Origin: an uncultured Myxococcales bacterium
GTDB taxonomy: Bacteria > Myxococcota_A > UBA9042 > DTJE01
NCBI GenBank assembly: GCA_937975765.1
Contig: CALJUR010000110.1
Span: forward strand, 12,012 to 76,011
DNA: 64,000 bases
Reading direction: 5' to 3'
The translations under genes were made by a program, and so were the position numbers. Shown piece after piece: positions 1-8,678 of this stretch. The notes beneath the pieces were generated by a model, which saw nothing but the letters and a program-made list of their open reading frames with translations, was not told the DNA's origin and searched no databases. Every line of letters begins with the position of its first letter. Position 1 is the first letter of the stretch.

Positions 1-2
1 GG

Positions 3-695
3 GTGATCGCGGCCCGCGGGGGCTACGGGGCGATGCGGCTGCTGGACGACCTGGCCGGCCGGCCGGGGACGCTGCCGCCGCGGCTGTTCCAGGGGTTCTC
101 GGACCTGACCGCGCTGCACCTGTACTTCCTGGGCCAGGGGGACCTGGTCACCTTCCACGGGCCGAACGTCACGACCCTGGCGCAGGCGGACGAGGAGTCG
201 CTGCGTCGCGCGCGCAATGCGCTGCTGGGGCTGGACCGCGAGGCGACCTTCTCGTGGACGGGCCTGCAGACCGTGGCAGGCGGCCGGGCCGCCGGGCGGC
301 TGGTCGCGGGCAACCTGTCCATGCTGTCCGCGATGATGGGGACGCGGTTCGCGCCGCCGATGCCCGGGGCGATCCTGGTCGTCGAGGACGTCAACGAGCC
401 GGCGTACCGGCTGGACCGGCTGCTGATGCAGCTGGCGCTGGCGGCCGACGCGGGCCGGGTGGCGGGAGTCGTCCTCGGCGAACTGGGCGCGCCGCCCGGC
501 GAGGAGGGCCTGCTGCAGGCGGCGGTGCGCCGGTTCGCGGAGGCGATCGGGCGGCCGGTGCTGGCGGGATTCCCGGCCGGCCACGGGGCGACGCTGCACC
601 CGGTGCCGGAGGGCGTGCTGGCCGAGATCGACGCCGACGCCGGGACCCTGCGCGTGGTCGAGGACCCGTACGACCCTCGGGGCCCGGCGGCGTGA
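3..695 (+). CDS. LD-carboxypeptidase (S66 family), 5'-truncated by window edge
   Basis: C-terminal part (about 230 residues visible) of a serine carboxypeptidase that removes the terminal D-Ala from tetrapeptides during cytoplasmic murein recycling (LdcA/MccF superfamily). The nucleophile motif GFSD is present (Ser about residue 33 of the visible part), followed by VVEDVNEPAYRLDRLL, which matches the family's catalytic-Glu segment, and GHGATLHPVPEG, which matches the catalytic-His segment. The frame is open to the left edge, so the true start lies outside the window and the GTG at position 3 need not be it. A serine hydrolase gene follows 13 bp downstream on the same strand, so the two are probably co-transcribed. 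Confidence 0.85.
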   Translation: MIAARGGYGAMRLLDDLAGRPGTLPPRLFQGFSDLTALHLYFLGQGDLVTFHGPNVTTLAQADEESLRRARNALLGLDREATFSWTGLQTVAGGRAAGRLVAGNLSMLSAMMGTRFAPPMPGAILVVEDVNEPAYRLDRLLMQLALAADAGRVAGVVLGELGAPPGEEGLLQAAVRRFAEAIGRPVLAGFPAGHGATLHPVPEGVLAEIDADAGTLRVVEDPYDPRGPAA

Positions 696-708
696 ACAAG
701 GGGGAGGG

Positions 709-1845
709 ATGCCCGGACGATTCGAGGAGTTCGCCCGCCTCCTGGCCGGGGGCGCGGGGGCCGTCTACCCGGGCGCCGTTGCGGGGTGCTGGCGGGGGCA
801 CGACGAGTTGCACCTCGGCGCGGTCGGGGCCACCGCGTATGCGGGGCACGGCGTGCAGGTCGCCGGCGTCGGTCCGGACACGGTGTTCGACGTCGCCTCC
901 CTGACCAAGCCGCTGGCGACGGTGCCGGTGCTGCTGTCCCTGGCGGGCGAGGGCCGGCTGGACCTGGACGCCCCGATCGGGGGCCCGCTGGCGGTGTTCC
1001 GGGGGACCCCGTTCGCGACGGTGACGCCGATCCGTCTGATGGCGCACGTGTCGGGGCTGCCCGCCTGGCGCCCGTTCGCCTCGGACCTGGTCGCGTCGCG
1101 GGGGGAGGTCGTCGCGGGTACGGGCGAGGCGCGCGAAGCGGTGCTGCGGCGCATCGCGGCCGAGGCCCCGGAGGCGCCTGCCGGCACGGCCTGCACCTAC
1201 AGCGACCTGGGATACATCGTGCTGGCGACGCTGGCGGAGGCGGCCGGGCAGGCGCCCCTGGACCGGCTGTTCGCGGACCGCGTGGCGGCGCCCCTGGGGC
1301 TGCGGCGGACCTTCTTCGTCCGCGTGCGGGCCGGGGCCATCGTGTCGCGGCCGGTGCCGCCGGGCGAGTTCGCGGCCACCGAGGTCTGCCCCACGCGGCG
1401 ACGGTGCCTGCAGGGCGAGGTGCACGACGACAACGCCTGGGTGCTGGGGGGCGTCGCGGGCCACGCGGGGCTGTTCTCCACCGCTCGCGAGGTCGCCGAG
1501 ATCGCGCTGGCCTTCCTGGATTCCTCCCGGGACGAGGGCTTCCTGCCCCGGGACCTGGTGCGTCGTGCCTGGTCCCGGGAGGTGACGCCGCCCGGCGCGA
1601 CGCGGCTGCCCGGCTTCGACACGCCGTCGCCCTCCGGTTCCATGGCCGGCGACCGGGCCCCGTCCGGCACCGTCGGCCACCTGGGGTTCACCGGCACCTC
1701 CTTCTGGATGGACCCCGCGTCCGCAGCGCTGGTCGTGCTGCTGAGCAACCGGGTCCACCCCGATCGCTCCCGCGCGGGCATCCAGGCCTTGCGGCCTCGC
1801 CTGCACGACGCCGCCTGGCGTGCCCTGGGGGTGGCGCGGGGGTGA
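709..1845 (+). CDS. Serine hydrolase, class C beta-lactamase / penicillin-binding protein fold
   Basis: 378-residue protein of the PF00144 family. The active-site signatures are in order: SLTK (Ser64, Lys67), YSD (Tyr164) in place of the usual YxN, and HLGFTG (His324) matching the HxGxTG-type third motif. Such proteins include DD-peptidases, esterases and beta-lactamases, and the sequence does not separate these. No signal peptide is obvious at the N-terminus (MPGRFEEFARLL), so it may be cytoplasmic. That would fit the adjacent LD-carboxypeptidase and a role in peptidoglycan turnover. The ATG at 709 follows a GGGGGAGGG ribosome-binding site. Confidence 0.85.
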   Translation: MPGRFEEFARLLAGGAGAVYPGAVAGCWRGHDELHLGAVGATAYAGHGVQVAGVGPDTVFDVASLTKPLATVPVLLSLAGEGRLDLDAPIGGPLAVFRGTPFATVTPIRLMAHVSGLPAWRPFASDLVASRGEVVAGTGEAREAVLRRIAAEAPEAPAGTACTYSDLGYIVLATLAEAAGQAPLDRLFADRVAAPLGLRRTFFVRVRAGAIVSRPVPPGEFAATEVCPTRRRCLQGEVHDDNAWVLGGVAGHAGLFSTAREVAEIALAFLDSSRDEGFLPRDLVRRAWSREVTPPGATRLPGFDTPSPSGSMAGDRAPSGTVGHLGFTGTSFWMDPASAALVVLLSNRVHPDRSRAGIQALRPRLHDAAWRALGVARG

Positions 1846-1924
1846 CCGTGCCCGGCCCGTCTCGTTGACCCCCGCGTCCGTTCCCTGCTAGTCTTGCCCT
1901 GCGCCTCCTGAGGGATCGTTCCGC

Positions 1925-3244
1925 GTGGGCCCATTCGGTTTCCAAGTCCTCGCCATCCTGGTCCTGATCGGGCTGTCCGGCCTCATCTCCGCCACCGAGA
2001 CCGCGCTGCTGGCCCTGGGACCGGCCGGCGTGCACCAGATCCTGGACGAGGAGCGTCGCCGCAGCCGGCTGCTGGAACTGTGGGACCGCGAGCCGAACCA
2101 GGTCATCGCCTCGATCCTGGTCGCGAACAACGTCGTCAACATCCTGGCCTCGTCGCTGGCGACGTACCTGGCGGCGGGCATCCTGGAGGGAATGGGTGTC
2201 GCGGGCGCGGCCGGATGGGGCGTCGCCGCGGCGGTCGGCGTGATGACCTTCCTGCTGGTCCTTCTGGGCGAGGTGATCCCGAAGACCTTCGCCAAGCACA
2301 ACGCCCGGATGATGGTGTCGCTGTTCCCCCTGACGGCCTTCCTGTGCTGGCTGGTCCGGCCGGTCGCGTGGATGTTCGAGAAGATGGGCGGCCGGCTGAT
2401 CGCCGCATTCGGCCTCTCGGTGGGCAGCGGTGGCGCCCCGGTCACCGAGGAGGAGATCGAGACGATGATCCGCCTGGGCACGGCCCAGGGCGCGCTGCCG
2501 ACCGAGAAGCAGGAACTGCTGACGTCGATCATCGAGTTCACCGACACGATGGCGAAGGAGATCCTGATTCCCCGTACCGACGTGGTGGCCTTCGACGTGG
2601 ATTCCCCGCTGGAGGACGTCCAGAAGGTCATCGGCGAGCACCAGTATTCGCGATACCCGGTCTACGAGGGCGACCTGGACACGGTCCTGGGCATCGTGAC
2701 CGTGAAGGACCTGATGCGCTACCTGGCGAACCGCGACGCGGAACCTTTCTCGCTGCGCCGGCTGGCGTTGCAGCGGAAGACGATGTACGTGCCGGGATCG
2801 AAGAAGATCGGCGAACTGCTGAAGCAGTTCCAGCGCGAGCACGTGCAGATGGCGATCGTGGTGGACGAGTTCGGCGGCACGGCCGGCATCGTGACGGTAG
2901 AGGACGTGCTGGAGGAGATCGTCGGCGAGATCTACGACGAGCACGAGAAGGCCGAGGCGCCGGTGAAGGAGATCGCCCCCGGACTGTACCAGGTGCAGGC
3001 GCGGGTGGCGATCGAGGAGATCGAGGACCTGTTCGGCATCGAGTGGCCGGAGCAGGACGTCTACGAGACGGTCGGCGGGCTGGTGATCACGCAGGCAGGA
3101 CGCGTGCCGCACAAGGACGAAGCCGTGGAGTTCGCCGGGCTGACCTTCCGGATCCTGGACCGGACGCGGACCCGCGTGAACCTGCTGGAGGTCCGCCGGA
3201 CCCGGCCGGCCGAGGACGAGACGGGCGAGGCGGAAGAGGACTGA
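1925..3244 (+). CDS. CNNM/CorC-family membrane protein (DUF21 + CBS pair + CorC_HlyC)
   Basis: 439-residue inner-membrane protein of the hemolysin-like / magnesium-cobalt transporter group. The N-terminal half (about 1-190) is hydrophobic DUF21. It is followed by a tandem CBS pair (about 205-330, including VDEFGGTAGIVTVEDVLEEIVGEI, cited here only as a family hallmark at about residues 318-341) and a CorC_HlyC C-terminal domain (about 345-425). The hallmarks and length match the family. The start is GTG at 1925, because the membrane segment begins directly after it. Known relatives are Mg2+ or Na+/Mg2+ exporters, and hemolysin activity is a legacy name. It is likely co-directional with ugd, 33 bp downstream. 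Confidence 0.9.
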   Translation: MGPFGFQVLAILVLIGLSGLISATETALLALGPAGVHQILDEERRRSRLLELWDREPNQVIASILVANNVVNILASSLATYLAAGILEGMGVAGAAGWGVAAAVGVMTFLLVLLGEVIPKTFAKHNARMMVSLFPLTAFLCWLVRPVAWMFEKMGGRLIAAFGLSVGSGGAPVTEEEIETMIRLGTAQGALPTEKQELLTSIIEFTDTMAKEILIPRTDVVAFDVDSPLEDVQKVIGEHQYSRYPVYEGDLDTVLGIVTVKDLMRYLANRDAEPFSLRRLALQRKTMYVPGSKKIGELLKQFQREHVQMAIVVDEFGGTAGIVTVEDVLEEIVGEIYDEHEKAEAPVKEIAPGLYQVQARVAIEEIEDLFGIEWPEQDVYETVGGLVITQAGRVPHKDEAVEFAGLTFRILDRTRTRVNLLEVRRTRPAEDETGEAEED

Positions 3245-3277
3245 CGGCCCCCGGGCCGTCGGGATGCGGAGGCGGGC

Positions 3278-4585
3278 GTGAAGGTCGGCGTGATCGGGAC
3301 GGGATATGTCGGGCTGGTGCTGGGCGCGGGCCTTGCGGAGAGCGGGAACCACGTCGTCTGCGGCGACATCGACGCGCGCAAGATCGACCGCCTGAACGCG
3401 GGGGAGATACCGATCTACGAGCCCGGCCTGGACGACCTGGTCGCCCGCAACCGGGACAAGCGCCGCCTGGCCTTCACGACGGACATCCCGGCCCTGGTGC
3501 GCGACACGACCGTGGTCTTCATCGCGGTCGGCACGCCGCCCCAGGAGGACGGGTCGGCGGACCTCCAGCACGTGCTGGCCTGCGCCAGGACCATCGCGAC
3601 CCACATGGACGGGTACCGGCTGGTGGTGGTGAAGTCCACGGTGCCGGTCGGGACGTGCAGCCGGGTGCGGGAGTGCCTGGCCGCGAACACCGCGCACCCG
3701 TTCGACGTGGCCAGCAACCCGGAGTTCCTGAAGGAGGGCGACGCGGTCCACGACATGATGAAGCCGGACCGGATCGTCTGCGGCACCGACTCCGAAAGGG
3801 CGCGCGAACTGCTGACCGAGGTGTACGGGACGTTCGTGCGGACGGGCAACCCGATCCTGTTCATGGACGTGCGGTCGTCCGAGATGACCAAGTACGCCAG
3901 CAACGCGATGCTGGCCACGCGCATCTCGTTCATGAACGAGGTCGCGGCACTGTGCGACCGGATCGGCGCGGACGTGGACCGGGTGCGGGCGGGCATGGGG
4001 TCGGACCCGCGGATCGGTTCGAAGTTCCTGTTCGCGGGCGTCGGCTACGGCGGGTCGTGCTTCCCGAAGGACGTGAAGGCGCTGGTCGCGACCGGGCGCG
4101 AGAACGGGCTGCCGATGCGGCTGCTGACGGCCGTCGAGGAGGTCAACGCCGACCAGAAGCGGCTGCTGGTGGAACGGCTGGTCGGCGTGCTGGGGGCGGA
4201 TCTGTCCGGCACGAGGTGCGCGGTGTGGGGCCTGGCGTTCAAGCCCAACACCGACGACATGCGGGAAGCGCCGGCCATCGAGGTTATCCGCGGGCTGGTG
4301 GAGCACGGCGCCTCGGTGCAGGCCTACGACCCGATCGCGATGGACAACGCCCGCGGGCTGCTGGCGGGCCTGCCGCGCGTGGAGTTCGCCGCCGACGAGT
4401 ACTCGGCGCTGGACGGGGCGGACGCGCTGCTGCTGGTGACGGAGTGGGGCGAGTTCCGGCAGCCCGACTTCGACCAGGTGCGCCAGCGGATGCGCGGCCG
4501 GCTGGTGCTGGACGGGCGCAATATCTGGACCCCGGCCCGGATGCGCGAGATGGGGTTCACCTACCTGGGGGTGGGGCGGCCGTAG
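3278..4585 (+). CDS. ugd: UDP-glucose 6-dehydrogenase
   Basis: 435-residue cytosolic enzyme oxidising UDP-glucose to UDP-glucuronate with 2 NAD+. An N-terminal Rossmann signature GTGYVGLV is present, followed by SNPEFLKEGDAV in the substrate region and the catalytic cysteine in GYGGSCFPKDV (Cys261). The C-terminal UDP-binding domain contains GLAFKPNTDDMREAPA. Length and all motifs are typical. The start is GTG at 3278 (GGAGGCGGGC upstream). The 3' end overlaps the convergent rhomboid gene by 29 bp. The product feeds capsule, exopolysaccharide or LPS sugar pathways. Confidence 0.95.
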   Translation: MKVGVIGTGYVGLVLGAGLAESGNHVVCGDIDARKIDRLNAGEIPIYEPGLDDLVARNRDKRRLAFTTDIPALVRDTTVVFIAVGTPPQEDGSADLQHVLACARTIATHMDGYRLVVVKSTVPVGTCSRVRECLAANTAHPFDVASNPEFLKEGDAVHDMMKPDRIVCGTDSERARELLTEVYGTFVRTGNPILFMDVRSSEMTKYASNAMLATRISFMNEVAALCDRIGADVDRVRAGMGSDPRIGSKFLFAGVGYGGSCFPKDVKALVATGRENGLPMRLLTAVEEVNADQKRLLVERLVGVLGADLSGTRCAVWGLAFKPNTDDMREAPAIEVIRGLVEHGASVQAYDPIAMDNARGLLAGLPRVEFAADEYSALDGADALLLVTEWGEFRQPDFDQVRQRMRGRLVLDGRNIWTPARMREMGFTYLGVGRP

Positions 4586-5828
4586 GTGCGTCCGTGCCCT
4601 CCGGCGACAGCCGCATCCCGCCCAGGATCCGCGACAGCATCCCGTCGTACTTGCCCGCCAGGACCGCGTAGCAGTTGAACGCCAGCGTCCACCGGCGATC
4701 CAGCACCAGCCAGCGACGGGTGACGTCGCCCTCGGACTCGCCCAGGAACGCCCGCAGGCCATGGCGCGCCGTCATCGAGGGGTCCAGGACCACGCCGGGC
4801 ACGACCTCGGTGGCCCGGCCCAGCACCAGCACCGATCCGTAGGCGTCCCGCGCGCACAGCGGGCCGGCCAGGGCCAGGGCCACGGGGTCGGCCCCGGGGA
4901 CGGCCACGCAGCGGCGATCCTGCAGCCGACCGAAGGCCCAGGAGGTCGGCAGAGGCAGGCGCAGCCCGGGCAGCGACACCTCGCGCAGCCCGGGAGAGGG
5001 AAGGTCGGCGTTCAGGGTCACGCCCCGGATCGACAGGGAGAAGGCGGAGGCCAGCGCGACGATGGCCAGCAGCGCGATTGCCAGCAGGGGGCGAGGGGTC
5101 GGGCCGGGCGAGGGGTCCAGCAGGGGCAGGTTCCGTCCCGGTGCCAGGGCCAGCAGGGCACCGCAGAGGAAGCCGCCGAGGTGCGCAGCGTTGTCGGTGG
5201 TGCGGGTCGTCAGGGCGAAGACAATGGACAGGCCGGCCCACAGCACGCAGAAGCCGGCCAGCCAGGGCCAGGGGGCGGCCGGCAGCCGGCGGCGGTTCCA
5301 CACGGCGGCGACGATCAGGGCCCCCAGCAGGGCGTGCACCGATCCCGAGGCGCCGACGGAGGGCGTGTCCGATGCCAGGGCGCTGGCCAGGAAGGACGCG
5401 GCGCCGCCCGCGATGAAGATCACGACCGTGCGGGCCCAGCCGAAGACGTTGTCGGCCAACTGGGACAGGAACCAGGTCCCGGCGGCGTTGACCAGGAAGT
5501 GGGCGGCGCCGGCGTGCAGCAGGATCGCGGCCAGCAGGCGCCACGGCTCCAGCGGAACCAGGGCCTGGTCGGAGGCGCCGGCCAGCAGCAGCGTGGCCGG
5601 GTGCAGGCGGCCCGAGACCGTCCGGGGGCCCAGCAGTTCGATCGCCAGCCAGGCGACCAGCATCGTGCCGGTCAGCACGGCGGGCAGCAGCGACCGGTGC
5701 AGCAGCCGGCCCACCAGGATGGCGTCGCGAAGGCGCGCCAGAAGGGCCGGGGCGTCCGGGCGGTCCTTCGGCAGGCCCAGTTCCTCGTCATCCAGGGGCT
5801 GCAACTGGTGGCGGTCGTCTTCGCCCAT
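4557..5828 (-). CDS. Rhomboid-family intramembrane serine protease with C-terminal extension
   Basis: 423-residue polytopic protein. Rhomboid hallmarks are seen: HAGAAHFLVNAAG in the HxxxN region, GASGSVHALLGA carrying the nucleophile (Ser161), and NAAHLGG carrying the catalytic His (His216). It is therefore expected to be an active site-2-like intramembrane protease. About 180 residues after the last helix form a soluble domain with no recognised similarity. The start is taken at ATG 5828 (MGEDDRHQ). An in-frame TTG at 5873 would add 15 residues but lies next to a REP-like element. It is convergent with ugd, overlapping by 29 bp. Confidence 0.82.
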   Translation of the reverse strand: MGEDDRHQLQPLDDEELGLPKDRPDAPALLARLRDAILVGRLLHRSLLPAVLTGTMLVAWLAIELLGPRTVSGRLHPATLLLAGASDQALVPLEPWRLLAAILLHAGAAHFLVNAAGTWFLSQLADNVFGWARTVVIFIAGGAASFLASALASDTPSVGASGSVHALLGALIVAAVWNRRRLPAAPWPWLAGFCVLWAGLSIVFALTTRTTDNAAHLGGFLCGALLALAPGRNLPLLDPSPGPTPRPLLAIALLAIVALASAFSLSIRGVTLNADLPSPGLREVSLPGLRLPLPTSWAFGRLQDRRCVAVPGADPVALALAGPLCARDAYGSVLVLGRATEVVPGVVLDPSMTARHGLRAFLGESEGDVTRRWLVLDRRWTLAFNCYAVLAGKYDGMLSRILGGMRLSPEGTDAPTAAPPPGR

Positions 5829-5887
5829 CGCAGGGGAGGTACACCAATTCCCGTGCGGCCACAAGCGAGGCAAAACAGGGCAAAACG

Positions 5888-5920
5888 GGGACAGTCACCA
5901 TTATTGGCAGAGGAACTGCC
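5888..5920 (+). repeat. REP-like element, GGGACAGTCACCATTATT type, with small hairpin
   Basis: The 18-nt core occupies 5888-5905 and is followed by the short inverted repeat GGCAG-aggaa-CTGCC (5906-5920). It lies in the divergent intergenic region between the rhomboid gene and the HEAT-like gene. The same core recurs at seven or more other places in the window. Confidence 0.75.
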
Positions 5921-6033
5921 CGGATTCGCTCGACTTGCCGAAACCCGGGGGCGGGCGGCCGGGCCGCGACCCGGTGTGCTAGGATCGGCGCGGTCCCCGG
6001 GGCGTTCGGGCCGCGGGGCGGACGGGAGGCAGC

Positions 6034-6441
6034 GTGACCCGACGCGGACGGATCCTGCTGGTGTCGCTGTTCGCGACGTGCGCCCTGGCCGGGTACGGGG
6101 TTTACTGGTGGCACCAGGTCGTGCTGGACGACCAGGCGACGGAGGATGCCCCTTACGCCGGTGCGCTGCTGGACGAGATCGACCGCTTCCTGAAGCCGGA
6201 GGCTCTCGATCGTTTCGGGGCCGAGAAGCGGCTGATGGAGATGCCGGAGTGGGACCGGGACCGGATCATCGCGGCGTTGGCCCAGCGCGGCGAGCGCGAC
6301 CCCCGGCTGGTGGCGGTGGCCGCGGCCCGGAAGCTGCGCGACCGCCCGATCCCGCGTGCCGTGCTGGCGCGGCTGGCCCTGGAGGACCCCGACGCGAAGG
6401 TGAAGGAGGCCGCCCGCAAGGCCCTGAACGGCGAGCCCTGA
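6034..6441 (+). CDS. Small membrane-anchored HEAT-repeat-like protein
   Basis: 135-residue protein with an N-terminal membrane helix (RILLVSLFATCALAGYGVYWW, about residues 5-25) and a soluble helical part. The last 60 residues look like one or two HEAT-type helix pairs (RDPRLVAVAAARKLRD, then EDPDAKVKEAARKALNG). The start is GTG at 6034 after GGGAGGCAGC. A possible -10-like TAGGAT lies near 5980. The function is unknown, and HEAT repeats usually mediate protein binding. It is convergent with the downstream membrane protein gene. Confidence 0.7.
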   Translation: MTRRGRILLVSLFATCALAGYGVYWWHQVVLDDQATEDAPYAGALLDEIDRFLKPEALDRFGAEKRLMEMPEWDRDRIIAALAQRGERDPRLVAVAAARKLRDRPIPRAVLARLALEDPDAKVKEAARKALNGEP

Positions 6442-6456
6442 CGGGGAAGGCGTGCC

Positions 6457-8100
6457 TCACGGGGGCGGCGGTGCCTCGCGCCGCATCCCGGCCCGGACGG
6501 CGGCCGCAAGGTCGTCCCGGCCCAGCATCTCGAACGCCCACGCACGGTTCTGCAACAGCCGCTTCGTGTCCCCGGGCGGCGTTTCCGGCAGCGTCGCGAC
6601 CCACAGGTGCAGCGTGGCGACCGTCACGGCGACGGCCAGGGCGCGCGGCGTGACGCGGCGGAACAGCGCCGGCAGCAGCAGGACCAGCGCGGCTGCCAGC
6701 GCCAGCAGCGCGCCCGCCGGGACGGGCAGGAAGGCGTCCCAGGCAGTGGGGGCGGTCCCGGCCTCCAGCAGCACCGGCATCGCCAGCTCGGCGACGGGGT
6801 TCACGATTGCCTTGTCCGCGTAGGGGAAGGTCCACGCCGCGACCGCGTCCAGCAGGAACGACGAGGCGATCCCCCCGGCCATCGCGGCCAGCACGACGGG
6901 TCCCGCCCGGTAGGCTGCGACGCGCCGGGCCATCACCGGCGCCCCGATGACCAGCAGGGGCAGCCCCGCCAGGAGGTGCCGCGGCCCGATCGAGGCCCCG
7001 GCCGTCCAGTCCACGAACCCCGAGATCCACAGGCACCACGCGGGCACCCCGACCGCCAGCACCACGCGCCAGGGTCGCGCCAGGTCGCGGTCGAACGCCG
7101 CGACGACCGCCCCGGCTAGCCCGCCCGCCAGCCACGGCGCCAGGAACAGCAGGCCCCGGGTCGGCCCCAGCAGCAGCCCGAACAGGCGCTGTGCCGATGG
7201 CCACGTCATGCCGTAGGCGCCCTGCGAGTGGATCGCCGCGAAGGCAGCGGCGTTCTTGAACCCGTACGACATCGCGAACGGCGACCCGAAGTTCGCGGCG
7301 TTCCACGCCAGCAGCGTCGCGGCGGCGGGCAGGGCCCCCAGGACCACGAACCCCAGCGCGCGCCACCGCCGGTCGGCCGCCAGCGCCGCGCACGCCAGCA
7401 CCGCCAGCAAGGCCACGGGATACTCGGCCAGCACGGCCAGGCCCAGCAGCAGTCCGGCCAGCAGGGAACGGGCCGCCCGGCGCCCGGTCCGCGCGACGTC
7501 ACCGGTCGTCGCAGGGACCCCTTCGCCCTGCCGCGCCAGGGGACCCAGCGCCAGCAGCACCCCCGCGCCGGCCAGCGACCCCGCCAGGGCGTGCCCGAAC
7601 AGCATCCCTCCGTAGGCCAGCCAAGGCGTCGCCAGCACGAGGCCCGCCGCCCACAGATTCCCCCCGGGAACCCGCTCGCGCCGCAGGCGCCGCCGCAGCA
7701 TCTCCGCGAAGGCCGCGGACGGCAGCGCCGCCAGCAGCAACGCCAGCAGCCAGGTCAGCGTGGCGAACGAGGGATGTCCGCCCGCGGCCCGGATCGCCGC
7801 GACCACCGGCACCGCCAGCAGGGTCACCCCCGGCGCCTTGTCCAGCCGGTAGCTCCCCTCGAAGACCGCCACGTCCAGGTTCGGGGGCCTGCCCGCCGCC
7901 CGCCACCCCGGCGCCACGTCGTCGAACACCGGGTCCAGCGCCACCGTCCCGTGATCCACCAGGGCCAGCGCCGCGTAGATCCGCGACGCCTCGTTCGCGG
8001 GGTGCACGTCGTCCCGGTAGTGCATCACCGAGGCCATGGCGACCATGGCCAGCACCACCCGCGCAACGCTTCCAGCCCGACTGCGGCTCCGTCCCGTCAC
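6457..8100 (-). CDS. GT-C-type polytopic membrane protein (ArnT/PMT-like glycosyltransferase candidate)
   Basis: 547-residue protein with roughly a dozen hydrophobic helices. The first extracytoplasmic loop after TM1 is acidic (HYRDDVHPANEASRIYAALA) and is followed by YRLDKAPG. This is the usual place of the catalytic Asp in GT-C enzymes, which transfer sugars from polyprenyl-phosphate donors. The segment TPWLAYGGMLFGHALAGSL resembles the FWEH segment of two other membrane proteins in this window (39631-41226, 41237-42829). The start is ATG at 8100, and a TAGAAT hexamer lies 26 bp upstream on the same strand. Donor and acceptor are unknown. Confidence 0.65.
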   Translation of the reverse strand: MTGRSRSRAGSVARVVLAMVAMASVMHYRDDVHPANEASRIYAALALVDHGTVALDPVFDDVAPGWRAAGRPPNLDVAVFEGSYRLDKAPGVTLLAVPVVAAIRAAGGHPSFATLTWLLALLLAALPSAAFAEMLRRRLRRERVPGGNLWAAGLVLATPWLAYGGMLFGHALAGSLAGAGVLLALGPLARQGEGVPATTGDVARTGRRAARSLLAGLLLGLAVLAEYPVALLAVLACAALAADRRWRALGFVVLGALPAAATLLAWNAANFGSPFAMSYGFKNAAAFAAIHSQGAYGMTWPSAQRLFGLLLGPTRGLLFLAPWLAGGLAGAVVAAFDRDLARPWRVVLAVGVPAWCLWISGFVDWTAGASIGPRHLLAGLPLLVIGAPVMARRVAAYRAGPVVLAAMAGGIASSFLLDAVAAWTFPYADKAIVNPVAELAMPVLLEAGTAPTAWDAFLPVPAGALLALAAALVLLLPALFRRVTPRALAVAVTVATLHLWVATLPETPPGDTKRLLQNRAWAFEMLGRDDLAAAVRAGMRREAPPPP

Positions 8101-8125
8101 GTTCGGCCACTCCCCGCGGGACCCG

Positions 8126-8131
8126 ATTCTA
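8126..8131 (-). promoter_or_regulatory. Candidate -10 box (TAGAAT) for the GT-C gene
   Basis: TAGAAT on the minus strand, 25-30 bp upstream of the ATG at 8100. No good -35 is visible. The same CTAGAAT or GTAGAAT string occurs just upstream of several other starts in the window (21442, 31044, 42829, 55367). Confidence 0.4.
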
Positions 8132-8138
8132 GCCTCGA

Positions 8139-8167
8139 TTGATCCCGGAGGATTCCTCTGCTATTTT
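8139..8167 (+). promoter_or_regulatory. Candidate sigma-70-type promoter of the nuo operon
   Basis: TTGATC (8139-8144), a 17-bp spacer, then TATTTT (8162-8167). Spacing is ideal and the position is right for an mRNA with an ~90-nt leader ahead of nuoA at 8262. The promoter sits in the divergent region shared with the GT-C gene. Confidence 0.5.
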
Positions 8168-8261
8168 CCATCGACGCAGGAATCCCGGTCGTCGCCGCAC
8201 CACGACAGGGCCCTCGGGCCTTTCGGGGACCGCGCGGCACGCCGGCCAACCGGAGGCCTCC

Positions 8262-8678
8262 GTGGAGTCGCAGACCCTGCCCTACATCGCGCTGGTGCTG
8301 GCCATCGCCTTCTCCGTCGCGGTCGCGATGGCCATCCTGGTCCTGAACCGGCTGCTGGGCCCCCGGCGCCCTTCGCCCGTGAAGGGAGGCCCCTTCGAGT
8401 GCGGCTCCGACCCCGTGGACTCCCCCCGCCGTCGCGTGAACGTCCGCTTCTACGCGGTGGCCATCTTCTTCGTCGTGTTCGACATCGAGGCGGTCTTCCT
8501 GTTCCCGTGGGCCGTCCTGTACCGCGAACTGCTGGTCACGCCGGGCTTCGGCATCCTGGCGCTGGTCGAGATCGTGGTGTTCCTGGCCATCCTGGCGATC
8601 GGCCTGTGGTACGTATGGGGCAAGGGCGCCCTGGACTGGGCCCTGGACACCCCCGCCGCGAGGAGGGACCATGGCTGA
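8262..8678 (+). CDS. nuoA: NADH-quinone oxidoreductase subunit A
   Basis: 138-residue subunit with three membrane helices, part of the proton-pumping arm of complex I. The hallmark FECGSDPVDSPRRRVNVRFY and the third-helix acidic segment FDIEAVFLFPW are present. The start is GTG at 8262, because GGAGG lies 5 bp upstream and the resulting length fits the family. Upstream in-frame starts would add about 40 unrelated residues and would overlap the promoter. The gene overlaps nuoC by 8 bp. nuoB, which normally follows, is not here. Confidence 0.92.
   Translation: MESQTLPYIALVLAIAFSVAVAMAILVLNRLLGPRRPSPVKGGPFECGSDPVDSPRRRVNVRFYAVAIFFVVFDIEAVFLFPWAVLYRELLVTPGFGILALVEIVVFLAILAIGLWYVWGKGALDWALDTPAARRDHG

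Noticed and set aside
1688..4762. Very long antisense open frame (over 1000 codons) opposite the CorC-like and ugd genes
   Set aside because: It has the low-complexity Arg/His/Gln/Leu composition expected of a G+C-rich shadow frame, and the opposite strand carries two clear families with intact motifs.
4557..5828. Rhomboid protease as the sorting protease for the MYXO-CTERM protein
   Set aside because: Known myxosortases belong to a different (CPBP-type) membrane protease group as far as I recall, and the genes are 13 kb apart. Nothing in the sequence links them.
8139..8261. Upstream in-frame extension of nuoA
   Set aside because: The start would be a TTG inside the -35 of the candidate promoter, and the added residues are unlike NuoA. 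GTG 8262 has a good ribosome site.
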